Positions 37,784-50,112 of a DNA stretch of 64,000 bases are shown piece by piece (within the stretch, counting starts at the first letter, position 1; each line of letters begins with the position of its first letter). A program made the position numbers and the translations under genes. This stretch comes from Hymenolepis diminuta (lineage: Eukaryota > Platyhelminthes > Cestoda > Cyclophyllidea > Hymenolepididae), in the NCBI GenBank assembly GCA_900708905.1, contig CAADRB010000024.1:738333-802332 (forward strand), read 5' to 3'. The notes beneath the pieces were generated by a model. The model ran no database searches and had not been told where the DNA came from. It saw only the letters and a list, made by a program, of their open reading frames with translations.

Positions 37784-37885
37784 CTTTCCAATCAGAGAAG
37801 AAATTTGCTTATGCGTGGCAGGAAGAGCAGATTCCTCCTCTCCTGAATATACGCCAAAATATCTCTACTACTTCTTTCATGAATA
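37784..37885 (+). CDS. Candidate exon of a codanin-1-like gene (segment 4)
   Basis: Acceptor GGGGCATATTAG ends at 37783 and donor A|GTAAAA follows 37885, a 102 bp block. It reads FQSEKKFAYAWQEEQIPPLL, which lines up with the LATEKACAWLSANITALI segment of codanin-1 as I remember it (S/T, E, K, A and an aromatic residue at matching positions). A further small block at about 38413-38454 (SYRSSKKTLSFQER) could splice on in phase. Family assignment rests on this motif plus the order of segments. Confidence 0.3.
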
Positions 37886-40800
37886 GTAAAAACCTATTTT
37901 TACTATCGATTTTTAGTGGGGTGAGTGGTAGGAGAACGGAAGTAAACTTTTGCTTTTTCAACCGTTTTTTCACAAAAAATTTTCGTGCTCTTAAATCATT
38001 ACTGTGTCTGATTACTGTTAAATTGTTTAGTTAAATTAGAATTTGAATACTTATTTTAAAGTATATTAACATTTGCAATAATTTTTCTCAATTTTCAAAT
38101 AAGTATTCACCGTAGATTGCAACTCACGATAACGGTTTCATGCGGAATGTGATCTCAAACACAAAATATTCTTTTTCAATTTCAAATTGCAATACCAACT
38201 GCTAGTTTCAATATTGCGGACTCATCATGAAATGTAAAACGAGAACGCAAAATCCTGAATTTCACTGAGAACATTTTGGGCGTTATCTCCCTAATGAGCA
38301 AATTGGAAACAAGCCATTGTAATTTTTTTTCTTCATATCATGAAAAATCATTTTACATGAATCTTTTGAAATAGTGAATTAAGCATTTATTCTCCTCTTA
38401 ATTGCTAATAGGCTATCGGAGTTCCAAGAAGACTCTTTCATTTCAAGAGCGCGTGGTGAATTCATAAAAAACCTATCTGTAAATCACATCTTGCATAAAA
38501 AAACAGAAATAATAGCTACTCAACAATGGTAATTAAAACAAAAAAGGCGTGCTGATATCAAATATCAAAAAATAAGGTTTGACCTGCTTATTTTAACTAC
38601 TGAAATCAGCTGGAACTGCAAATTATGAAAGTAAGAGATCAAATATTTGATTTGTCGATCAAAAGGAGTCCATTAAAGCGTATTTATAGGTGGTATCGAT
38701 TTTTATGTCATATGAACCTACAAAACAACACCTTTATATCTCTTCTGCAAAAGTTGGGATTGATACCTTGCTAGTTACTGGTCCTATCAGTAGTCCACCA
38801 GTCCTCTTATTTCAAGGTCAGTTGATTTACAATAAAAAGTTAAGTTAGTGATCAATAATACAACTATTTGTTTAGATGTTGATTTCAACACCGTGGAATA
38901 TGTAAAAGATGTAGAAGTGTTATGATTCCCAAATAATTCAATATATTAACAATGAAAATGTAAAATAATTTTCGATTATTGAGTGATTTATCTGTGGTGA
39001 CTACGTATTAGTGAATTTGACCTGCCTAAACCAGCTCATTCGATCGATTCGAACTGTCTTTTACACGGCACGTTGGGAATGTCATTGTCGACAGCGGTCA
39101 ACTCAAACCCTCCATTGGACTAAAAATTCCAAATTTAATACATAAATGGATCTTCAACATCCACAAAGAGTATGAACCGTCTAGTTAATGACTCAAATTA
39201 TTCTGTTCGGCTTCGAACAGCACTTCGTTATCGATAACCCTTCGTTTTAGCTTGTTTCAACCGGTTTGTAAAGAAGGTTCTATTGAATATAAGATTCAAA
39301 CCGAGACAGAGATTTTCACGCAACATTAAATTAGGGGATTTCAGACATTAAATCAACACATCACTGAGGTTAAGTTGCATTTCAAATTGTATTTTTCCAA
39401 TTACTGAAAGCTTTCAAGACAAACAGGAAAAAGTGCGGATTTTCTTTGTTGTTGTGAGGAACCAGTACTGAAATATTTTAGTATTAACTTAACCCACATA
39501 TTCGCAACCAATTTAAATTGATTTGACCGTGGAAGAACTATAACAAAATTACAAGAGTGAATGATAGCGCCTTAAGTTTACACAAGTCAGGAGGATTTTT
39601 CTTCGGCTGACTAAGGTATCATTAAGATGACCCTCTTTTTCGAGGGGTCATGTTTAATTTTTTGAATGTTAATATCGCAGTCTGATAGTTATATTCTTGG
39701 TTGAGCTCTCATCCACACCACGTGGATCCCATCGATCAATTAGTATGTGACCGTTCGACCTACGCTAATTTGCTTCTTAACTGCCAAGTGCAAAAATGTG
39801 GGACTGGCAAAGACAGTAAAAGTAAGAAATGTTTACTTTAGATCAATTAATCATCATTTGTTTTGTTGACAACCTGATCAATTCAAAACAAATAATGAAG
39901 TACTTTTTGGATCTTAAGGAATGTAAATTACTCTAATTCTCCTCGGATAATAAGGCGGTTCATAATTGTAAATTACGAATAAATATTGCTTTAACTAAAC
40001 TCCTGTTTCAGTCGCTTGTCTTCCCTGTATTTCACTGTGAATCTGGAAACCAAGCGAGAAATTGCACTACAGGAGCGTAAAATGTAATTCAGGGAAGTTT
40101 CAAAGTCAAAAGGTAATGTCAGTTATTGAAAAATTCTCTTAACGGAATTATGATCTCATTTTTTGTTTCTCCCATCATTATTTAAATAACGATTAACCTT
40201 TATATTGTTCACTGAAATAATATTAATTACGATATGCCCCACAGATTTCAAATTTACTTGTAAAAAGCTTTTGCAATAACTAATACGATTGGTGTTTTTC
40301 CTTCTTCTGGCTGGGATATCGATTTGCAGATCGTATTCATGGAATCGCTTTTCTTTGCCAATAATTTAAAAGCTTGCAACAAATGTGAGGAGTGAACGGA
40401 ATTTATTATTAAAAATCCACATATAGTTTAATAGGTAAACAAACTGTCGATAGCATTAACTTTTAATAAAATCTTTACCTACTTATGTGTCTGCTTAGTC
40501 TCTCTAAGTATTGTATACTGATTCTTACCTCTGTCTTAACTTATCAGCGAAGAAAGAGCACAGGATCCACCGATCCCCTAATCGTTCTTCATTTTGCCTA
40601 TTCCTCACAACCTGGGCTGTCCTCATTCAGTACTGTCACCTTGCTTGTTCTGCCCAAATTCTCTCCCTCTCACCTTCCTACTTTGCCCTATCACTCATTT
40701 TCAATTATTAAATCCACATTTGTCTAACCCACCACGTGGTCTTCTCACATGCGAAAGATCTCCGCATCCTATTGGCCCTAAGAAGATCGATATTTACATA

Positions 40801-40913
40801 AAGAGGTATCTAGCCTAATTTTGCAACTTCTCAACAAAGATCTACAATGAGGATTAAAGATACTCTAGTGGAGAATATGCTATTTTAAAGACGCAATCTG
40901 TCCTGTAGCGGTG
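37886..40913. other. AT-rich stretch, possible intron or intergenic
   Basis: No gene or known repeat was recognised beyond the possible micro-exon near 38413-38454. A C/T-rich block at about 40560-40760 gives overlapping plus-strand ORFs of 66-80 codons that look like compositional artefacts, similar in character to the LTR pyrimidine tracts. Confidence 0.4.
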
Positions 40914-41435
40914 GATGGCTAACAGTAAATGAAAGAAAAAGAACACCAAGGGTTGCGTAAATCAGGTTTTATTGAATAAACCTCAGTAAAGAGTCTCAAA
41001 GAAAAATAGGGAATAGGAGGAGAAGGATTGTGCAAAGGGAGATGCGTTTGACGAGGTAGGGTCCCCTGTGTGTGTGTCTAGTGGAAGGCTATTTATAATC
41101 GACATTTTGGTTGAGGACACGCATAAGGATATAATTGTATGCGTGCTTTAATTGGTCGGGACGATTGTAGGAAAAGGAAGGGACAGTGCAGACAGGACGG
41201 GTTAATAACAAAGTCGACTAAGTGGTGTCTGTTAATATCGTCCGAGGTATGCTTACCTTTTCCGATCGATGAGAAATAGGTCAGTTGAGGACACAAGATA
41301 TCGATCCTAAGAGTGCTTGGGTCACAGAAGAGGTTAAAAGTTTACAGACATTACTATAAGGACGAAATTATCAAATTTTGGTGATTAGTGATGACGTAAG
41401 ATGAATATTTCGAAGAAGAAGGTATTCATCCTTCA
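40914..41435 (-). mobile_element. Family A LTR, copy 4
   Basis: A 522 bp copy in reverse orientation. On the minus strand it runs from TGAAGGATGAATACC to CACCGCTACA. It is the copy with the clearest poly(A) signal (minus-strand CAATAAAACCTG), following a TTATAAATAG TATA box, so U3-R-U5 order is plain. Flanking four bases read AGAC and GGAC on the minus strand, a possible decayed target duplication. No internal region remains. Confidence 0.7.
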
Positions 41436-43725
41436 GTCTTTTCTCTGATAACTACGCGACCTCTTGCGCTTAACCTGCAACTTTAACGGACTCCATCATA
41501 ACCTCAACAGGTTTTTCTTTAATTTTAAATCGCAGGTGTTTCTAAATGATAACCGTCTTCTACACCTCACTTAGTATGTGTCCGCGAGGATTTATTCAGA
41601 ACTCATACTTTGACCTAATCTGCGTTTTATTCTATTCGACAATCTTTACCAACACTAATCCCGCTGTATGTCAAGTATGGGCAATCGATTTACACAATAC
41701 GCCAATTATCGAAGCATTTCCTGTTACGATTTGTATTAAATTTAATTTCGAACGGACTGATAGAGAGAAACTGTTTTGTAAAATAAGTTGGAAGATTGTC
41801 TCGAATAGCAAAGCACGTTATTTAAACAATGACGCAGTCCTTTCAAAAGGTGCAAACCTAACTGGGGAACTTGTGCCTCGGGGTTGCGGTAAATGTTTGA
41901 TAATGTAAACGGTGTCAGGGCTCTGAAGCCTGTTTATTTGAAGCAATTAAAATTATAAAAGCAATTTCGATTTGAATTCTTATGAACTTTACGTGATTAA
42001 CCACTTTTACGGATTTGTTTATCCAGTAATCAAATGGTCATCCTCACTTCCCAATTCCCGATTTTATTGCCATATACTTTCTCCTAGCAGACTCCATGGA
42101 CTCTTAGCTATTCCACCAAAATTATCAAATTTGTACCTTTATATACCAATATGTAAAACTAACATACCCCGACTCTGACCTTTCAGTGGCCACAACACGT
42201 TTGACCAGCTCTCCTCCCCTCAAACGACAAACTTCTAAGATCAAGTTCTTTAGATAACTTGTCTCTATTTGCTGCCTCTTCCAAATTTTTTGTGGCTCTC
42301 TTTGTCTCAAATAAGTGTCATTAAAATTCCACAATAACCTAATCATTAGATTTTTACTCATAGGGAATCCTTACATTTAATGACATTTGTTTTTAGCTTA
42401 CAACAATCTTTCCATGTATGCGATTTTCCGAACCCTAGACGGGGTCTAGGTCTAGAATTATTTTCATGTGAATGTATTATTATTATTAATATGAAAAATT
42501 ACCCTAAAATATATAATTATAAAAGTTTGATGAGCTCATGCTGATAGGATGTTGGTGGATGTATTTAAACTACGTTGTTATCGCTCAATTGCGAAGTTAG
42601 ATGGATATAACGCAGCAGTAGCAAATTCATACTGTCTGCCTTTTCACTAGAAATTTCGGTAACGTTGAATGTGCTGCAAGGACAAGAGAGTCGACATCCT
42701 ATCCTCACATTGTCTTAACGATAATAAATGAAATCCAATCATTTTAAACAAAAGTTGGCCTGTAACAGATGCAAATGACATCAAATGCATCAACTCGAAA
42801 TCTACATCAACATCCTCAGACCCAACAGCAACTCCTTCGAATCCGCCCCACTTTAGCATGTTCACAACTGTCAGTCAATTCAGGTGCAAGACTTTTTGAA
42901 ACCCTAGTGATAAATTTTTCTATACCGGCCTTTCTACAATAGTACTGAGAGTACTTGGTAGCAACCGAGTTAAGGCTCCCCTTAACATTGTGAGAAGGGC
43001 GATCTTAGGAATACACTCCCGCAGAGCCATGACTTGTGAATAGTAAATTTGGTGGATTCCTCTGAAAAATCCCTCAGTCAATCCTCAAAAAAAGACATCG
43101 TTTTTCCACTGCTATGGAAATCCTCTCAGTTCTCTTACCTTAAAGCTTCTTTTGAATCATTAGATTCCGTAGAGAGTGAAAAGAAAAGTTCTAGCTTATG
43201 TCAATTGATGAAGAATTCAAAGAAGTCTGATTTGATTGGACTGTTATGGCTAAAACTACCAAAAACATTGAAATCCCGATCTTAAGAGAATCCAAGAGAA
43301 AACTGTGGAATGCAAAGCTGCCAATTGTATGGTATTGTTTTGCAAAAAACAAATCAATGTTCTTATATTATCAAATAGATCACTTTTTCTGAGACAGAAT
43401 GATTAAGAGAAACCTCCAGGATCCAATTTCCGGTTGTTTTAAGTTTTATTAACAACAAGAATGATTAAGACTCTACATGCCATAATGCTCACCTTAGCGC
43501 AAACCTCAGATTCATTGCAAACCTCTTCAAAAGGTTGTTTGAGGAAACATCAGCATATGTTCTTCGGGCTGAGGAGAGGTGATACAACTATTCCTGATCC
43601 TATGGACCAAATCCCGTACTCTTTCCCAAAAAGATTTTGAATCTGATGTAGTTATGTATCAACTTATCCGACTGGTATATTTTAAACAATCTTTATTACG
43701 AAACGGTAAATATACATATATAGAT
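41436..43725. other. Stretch with two weak ORF candidates
   Basis: Contains the 41546-41908 ORF (listed separately) and a Ser/Lys-rich plus-strand ORF at 43049-43285 without recognised homology. A Ser/Thr/Pro-rich open stretch on the plus strand at about 42733-42898 lacks a start and clear splice sites. Nothing else was recognised. Confidence 0.35.
41546..41908 (+). CDS. Unassigned ORF or first coding exon
   Basis: A 120-codon frame, long for this base composition. An acceptor-like pyrimidine tract ending AAATCGCAG lies ten bases before the ATG with an in-frame stop between, as would be expected of a spliced-leader acceptor in a flatworm. A possible donor TTGCG|GTAAAT lies at 41888/41889. 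The product has a hydrophobic stretch near residues 22-35 (YFDLICVLFYSTIF). No family is recognised; it may be chance. Confidence 0.2.
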   Translation: MITVFYTSLSMCPRGFIQNSYFDLICVLFYSTIFTNTNPAVCQVWAIDLHNTPIIEAFPVTICIKFNFERTDREKLFCKISWKIVSNSKARYLNNDAVLSKGANLTGELVPRGCGKCLIM

Positions 43726-44101
43726 TGTGGGGTTCACAACTCTAACAAGGCTGATTGAATCACGTGCTCTAGAACTTTCTGGGAAGTGCGGTATGTAGCC
43801 GATCGCGTAGAGAACAAGCGTGGACTTGCGTGCAGAGACCTTCTCAACCAATCAGCAATCAAGATCCCTGCAGTCTAGCGTGGTTTTGTATTTAATGACT
43901 TAGCTTTTGACTCACAGTGAACAAGTAAGTGATCACTAACCCTCTCCACCCAATCCGTTACTTGTCCTCGCTACTTTGGGCATAGTCAAGCTAATTTGGG
44001 AGCAAATTGATAATAGAGGACCCATCTAGAGGATATTTGGACTGCTTAGGAGGATTACTCAGGATGTAGCAAAAAGACGTATTGGTGTAGCGTCCGCTAC
44101 A
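43726..44101 (+). mobile_element. Family C solo LTR, copy 2
   Basis: A 376 bp copy with the same ends as 29687-30054 (TGTGGGGTTCACAAC to CGTCCGCTACA) and matching throughout, including GGTTTTGTATTTAATGACTTAGC and GAGGACCC. Flanking four bases are AGAT and AGGT, a target duplication with one change. No internal sequence. Confidence 0.75.
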
Positions 44102-45285
44102 AGGTATATGTATGTATATCGAGATCTGAAGTGATTTATATTTAAAACACATACTTTAACCAGATATAATCATTAAATATGCAAATAAACTATAAACTGC
44201 GATACAAATCAATCATAAACTTGTGATATGAACCATTTTTGCCTCTTTCAAAAGTGGTTCAAATGAATAACTTAGCAAAGCATGCTGTCAAATAAGGTAA
44301 CTTGATTTAAAATTTTATCAGAAATTTAAATAAAAGAAATTTTACATTAAAAAATATATAAACACACACTGCTATTATGCAAAAATTGCTTTGAATTAGT
44401 TATTTAGGCTCAGCAAACACTGCCAAGTCAACCCTTCAATTGGTGTAGTAATAAAACCAAAGTGAGATAAAAGAGAAGCACTCGAGGGGATTGCCAAACA
44501 GCGAAGGATAAAATTGTCGTAAATTTGCAATTCGAGCTTTTATTATATGCAGATGGAATCTTTCCCCCATCTTACTAGATAGTCCACTGAACAAGCAAAA
44601 TATATATCATTTTTATTTTGTTAATAAAAATTCTCTTATCATAAGCACAACCAAAAATGTGCCCTTTGTGTTTGAGTATCCAAAATATCAGGAAGTCAAT
44701 TTGATTAGCGGAAACTCATTAGTTAATATTTTTTTCATAAAATGATTTGGACGAAAGATGCATAGTGTTAAATGTTATGGTTAAAGTAGAAGGCAGGTGG
44801 AATATGGAGATGCTTTTCCTGAAAAGTGAGGATACTTTCGGAGCTCGAGATGCAATTTGCTCCTCTTTGTCATTAACATCCTCGGGACACGCGAAAAGTT
44901 CATTTGTATTGAAGTGTCGTTCTCAAGAGAATTGGGACAATTGTAATGATTTTCATGAGTGAGGATTTGAATTCTACTGTCACTTCAGCACTAAGTCGTC
45001 TGGTGCCGCAGGAAAGTTGACATTTGAAATTGCGTGAGTTGGAGAAGTGGGTGATTGCACCACTCCCATCTTTACTTCTGTAGGACATTTAACCGGTATA
45101 ATCTAATATTGCAACATAACTCATCTCTAGATATTTAAAGTACAAATTATCTGAGAAATGAGCTGATATACGGCAGAACATGTATCTTCTTCTGATCCCT
45201 ACTGATCTAAAACAAATTAATTCATTTAAAGTTAATATTTAATAATTAAAAGCTCAAAAATTGGATACGCTATAGGTTGAAAAAC
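44102..45285. other. Short stretch, nothing recognised
   Basis: A plus-strand ORF at 44747-44962 (71 codons) has ordinary composition but no motif. The rest is AT-rich. Confidence 0.4.
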
Positions 45286-45600
45286 TGTAGTGTCGCGCGA
45301 AACGTTGGTTGATTATTGAGGATCTCGAACTCAGATTGGTTATAGGGATCAGCACGCAGGTCTGCTATTGGTCGATGCTCAAATGATTGCGCATGATCGC
45401 ACTCTCCAGGAAGTATGACTGTGTGATCGGTAATCTAGGTTGAACTTTTCTAACTTTATGAGTGAGCAATTGTTCATCTTATTTAAACTTTCTAGAGTGT
45501 CCCAATGTACGACTAATGACGAAGATCATACTTTCTAAGTTGCTCTAGTCCGCATGATGCGATCCACTTGGACACCCATGATGACGCTGTGAACTCCACA
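45286..45600 (-). mobile_element. Short LTR-like element related to family C by its ends
   Basis: A 315 bp unit. The minus strand starts TGTGGAGTTCACAGCGT and ends GCGACACTACA. Both ends resemble family C (TGTGGGGTTCACAACGC and CCGCTACA), while the interior is different. A TTTAAATAAG box lies mid-way on the minus strand. Flanks AAAC and AAAT suggest a decayed 4-bp duplication. I take it as a solo LTR of a related element. Confidence 0.5.
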
Positions 45601-46013
45601 AAATTGATATGATTTTATATTTATAGGTGAAGAGCTACTTCGAAATTTGTAGACTATCAAGTTCAATAGTTCAATTAAAATCATAAATCACTTATTGCGA
45701 AAAGGATTTTGTTTGCTAAAGAAATAAAAGGGTCAATATTAACTTCTATTATTAATTTTATTATCATTAAATAAATAAACAAGCATCGCAATAAGATGAA
45801 TCCCAAAAGCGAATTACATTATCTTATGTAAATTTTAAAAAAGAGAATTTTTTAAGTAGACAATTAAGCATATTTTATATAAAAACAAAATATTGATTTG
45901 GCGCCAACGCAGTAAGGGCCAAAGTAAATTAGTAACTTTATCTCCAGAAGTGAATTTTTGCAAAAAATTTTATTTTTAATTTATTGATTTTTCAATAGAT
46001 TAGCATGATTATG

Positions 46014-46244
46014 CTCAATGTGGAAAGAACAAGAAAGATGTTGGGCGGAGGGGTTTATTGATCCCTTCATTGTTTTGTGAGTCAAAAGCTTGGTCATTAA
46101 ATACAAAACCACGCTGCTGATTGGGTGAGGAGATCTCTGCACACTTTCCGCGCTTGTTCTCTACGTGACTGGTTACATTCCGCACTTCCCAGAAGTTCTA
46201 GTGTACATGATTCAACCACCCTTGTTAGCGTTGTGAACCCCACA
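46014..46244 (-). mobile_element. Family C LTR, truncated copy 3
   Basis: Reverse-oriented copy. The minus strand begins TGTGGGGTTCACAACGC at 46244 and is alignable to the CCACATTGGGC region at 46014. The last 100 bp or so of the LTR (the end with GAGGACCC and CCGCTACA) are missing. Confidence 0.65.
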
Positions 46245-49200
46245 GATGAAACTGTTTGCTATTTTATAGTTGAAGTCTTCTTTATCAAAGCCTGACAGCG
46301 GGATCTCCCAGAGGAGTTCGCTGATCTAGCTTTTACGATGTCATAGTTCTAAGAAAGTGTGATTGTAAGTTAAATTCTTAGGAGAGCTTTATGGTTATTG
46401 CTTTTCAGAGATCTTTTGATCTTTTGTAGAAAGGTCCTAGTTGAATACTTGGTCTACAAGGATCTCTATATTATATTATACTTAGTGATAATTATGAACA
46501 GTTTAAACTGAGTCAGAATCTCAGAAGTTTCTGTTTGGTTTGGCAGATGTTGTACGGTAAAGCACATCGCTGTCCACTATTCATTGATCTATAACCTAGA
46601 CATGTCACTTATGTGATTTTTCAACCCTTTTAGCTCCAGAACATAGACAACTTGTGTTCCTCCCTTTATCGATAGCCATCTGAATATCCTACTTAGCTAG
46701 AATCCGAATGAATATATTTAATAGTCCCTTGGGGTACTAAAAATATTAGCCACTCTGCGCTGTCCATCGACATGTTCGATATCTGATTCCGTTTAGCTTC
46801 ACTATGCTGTCATTCAAGTTAGAGCTATTCAAACCATTCAAATGTATGTCGAATATTAGACACCTGTTTCGTCAAAAAGGTCTAGATTGGGGTTGAGAAC
46901 ACTCCTCACGATGTTCCAAAATCACTTCATCCAAGTCTGAGGGAAACCTACCCAGAACTTTCATTAGGTATATTAAGATCAAAATGAAAGAGCTCTTCTG
47001 ATCAATAGCATTTGAAATAATTTATCACAATTTATAATCTAATTTCACTTTTAAAAGTTATATTATTAACTTCTCGACAAAATCACTTTCTTTGTATTAA
47101 TCTTGGCAGATTCAGGCATTCATTATGGCAATTTCATTAAGATAATGGAGGTAAACCCTGCATTATGTTAATGATACAATGGCAGTAATTAAGGTGATAT
47201 TTATATCTTATTGTTAGATCTCTAATGATGTAAGAATTTGTGGATTAAACTAATACTTTATAAATGAAAGCGCATTTAACCGTTGTAAATAAAAATTAAT
47301 TAATAATTATTAGATTCACGGCTGAAAAATCGATTATATTTCATTGAAAAACAATTTTTAAAATTGAACTCTTCCTATTTTTAATGGCCCCTTACAAATA
47401 GGTAGGATTAGGATACAACAGGAGCACTTGGGTCTCAACTTTACGAGCGTTATTTGAGATTATTACAGGACTAAAAATAAATAGTCACGAATGGCTGCGG
47501 GGATTAAAACCACTCATAAATTGGCATCCGGTTCTTGATGACATATACGGGGCAGTAACTGTGCCTAGGTATATATATTACTGATTTAATACACATTTAT
47601 AATCTACCATGATATTTCAGTTAAAGAAATCAGAGCTGTGTATATTTTAGATCAGTTTGCTCAGTGCTTGAGATATATTTTGAGATCGAATTAGTGTTTT
47701 CATGAAATGTGACCTTCCTGCTTATAGATTAACTGAATCGTTATTAACACAAATTAAGGTGATAAAGTTTACCTTGGGTGAACTTCAATGAACATCTTAC
47801 CTTGTATCTCCTAGCAACTTTCGGTTATCAAGAGAGAGATATTTGTTGAGAGGACACTTGACTTATTAATCCCCTATGAACACCTTGGACATGGGTTTAC
47901 AGGAATCACGTGCTCAAACTATGACATCTGACCTTTAAAACAAGACAATAGTGTAGTGCAGTGTAGTTTAATTATTGTGTAAAATTTGACAGCGTAAGGT
48001 ATCCAGAATATAAATTAAGATGTAGCGGCACAAGGTTAGAGATTTTTCCTACTTCTTGGAAGCTCCCAGCATTAAGTTTTCAACCGTAAAACGCGGGGTA
48101 TTTCAACATCCAAACGCCAAGATACCACTGAATTGCGAGCCTCATTGTACCTTTCAAAGTTAGAAGGCTGAGATATGCCTGAATACTTCTATTCAATTGA
48201 AGTTCAAATGAGGTGTGTTTAGAGGGATTGTTTCATAAAGTATGTCCTGGAATGAAAGCAGGAAATGAAATGCTTACCAACTGAAGAGGCGGTCGAAAAA
48301 GAGGTGGGTGAAACTCAGTGATATTTTGTAAACAGCTACCGCTTGACCATTCCTCTTCTATTTCACCCAGCAACTATTTTGCATTTAAATGCTTTTTCGC
48401 GATAAAAACATTTAAATATTGCATTCTGATTCGTTGCTGATAATGATTAGTAAATAGAGACAATAATTCTACACAAAATTTCATATTTGAGCTGCCCATT
48501 TAATTTTTTTTAGATAAAGCACTTTTAAAACTACCCTCAATGAAAAAACTTTTTAAAATATGGAGTTAATAAAAAAAATTATTTTGTAAATTAAAATTTT
48601 TCTCTGCATTAATGTCGAGAATTTCAGATTTCAACAAAGTAGCCCGTTAATTAATTTTACTTTGATGTTTAAATATACAAATAAATATTTTTGTAATTGA
48701 AGAAACAAAAATATTTAATTTTTTTGCAGAAATAAATAAAATAAGTATTTTTCAGACAATTTTTATGATATAAACTGTAAATTATTATGTTAAGTTTAAA
48801 AAAGGACATAAATTTAAATTGTGGTTGCGGAAAATAATGATTGAAATAAATTAGCATAAATTGTAATTAATTATTTAAAAATGCAAATACATAAACTTGA
48901 GGAAAAGGAGCAAATATTCCTGGCAAATATATTTTAAAATTTTCAATTTTAAAAACACCAAACACATCGTTCTTTTGCTTAAATCTAATGGCATGACCAA
49001 CTATTCGATCTAATCGACCGATCAACGGGGTTGAGTTATCGAAGACTTAAACTCGACCGGAACTCCACGGATCAAATTGTAAAATTTAGGAATAAAGTAC
49101 GTTATTCAGATCAGTTCATGATCTGAATTTAATATCCATTACCAATGGAAATAGTTGCAGAATTAATTAGTGAATTCTTGATTTGCAACACCTCACGAAA

Positions 49201-49268
49201 TGACTTAGAGTAAAATCAATCCTTCAAATCAACTTAATGGGTCTAATACCTGACTGCCTAAGAGATTT
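46245..49268. other. Long AT-rich stretch, nothing recognised
   Basis: Very few ORFs over 60 codons occur, and none looks like a protein. No repeat shared with the rest of the window was noticed. Confidence 0.5.
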
Positions 49269-49712
49269 TGAGGTTAGGGGAACAACTAATGGCTGATAGT
49301 TAACAACAGGAAAAACAGTTACAGATCAGAACACCAAGAGCTGACATTGCCAGAATGTATTAATCAAACCACTATGAGCATTCAAGCAGGCAAGAGAGAG
49401 ATTAGAAACAGAGATTGTGAGAGGGCAGTGTAGGAGTAGTTGTATGACCAGCGAGTGTGACAGGAAATACAAAGACAGTTTATATGTGTCCCTTGGGCAA
49501 GAACTCGCATGAGGACATGAGTGCAATGTGCTTTTAAAGAAACTGGACTGGAAAGGATGGAATCGATAGAGGCGTCTGGACATGGCAGATAGGGGTTTTT
49601 GCGTCAGAGGGATATAAAGAAGCCACTGCGGCTTCGAGGCCGATAAATCAAAGTATTTTTCTAGAGGGTGTCAACAAAAAAGTCATTTTAGGAGTGCATA
49701 GAGGGTTAGCCA
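49269..49712 (-). mobile_element. Family B LTR
   Basis: About 440 bp in reverse orientation, aligning with 1769-2288 and 14884-15314 (blocks GACACCAAGAG-like, GCAGGCAAGAGAGAGATTAG, TTTATATGTGTCCCTTGG, GACATGGCAGATAGGGGTTT). The outer boundary at 49712 is set by a minus-strand TGGCTAACCCTC that parallels TGAAGGATGACCCTC of the other copies. The 85-codon minus-strand ORF is an LTR shadow. Confidence 0.55.
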
Positions 49713-49721
49713 TAAGAGGCT

Positions 49722-49805
49722 TATGAAGAGTCTTAATGGAAGGATGGCGTGTCATCTTACTTTGTCGCTAAAATTGATTCAATTAGAGTCCCAGAGTCTC
49801 GAAAA
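49722..49805 (+). repeat. Short repeat E, copy 1, next to a family B LTR
   Basis: About 80 bp beginning TTATGAAGAGTCTTAATGG and alignable to 52763-52847. Both copies begin ATGAAGAGCCTTAxTGGAAGG and end CAGxGTCTCG. It sits just outside the U3 end of the adjacent LTR, so it could be the last internal sequence of that element. Frames through it (MKSLNGRM and MKSLSGRR) are short and not kept. Confidence 0.4.
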
Positions 49806-50112
49806 TATCCAAAATTTATTTATTAACAGATTTAGTTCTTGCTCAACTGACCAGATTGCTAATAGTATTTGCAAATTAATTCTTGGTGCAGGAAGATATT
49901 TATTTACCAAGTAACCTCTACTTAATTTATTTCAGTACATTTTTTCACTATCATATGAAGTAGCTTCTATTTTTACAAAAGAATTCTTCCCATCACTCAT
50001 TCATAGCTGTATGTTAGTTCGCTATTGGAATATTTTTTTCATTTTCAAGAATGATTTAACTATTATTCTGCTATAGCCAGCAGGTGTCTAACAAAACCTG
50101 GCGATTAAAAAG

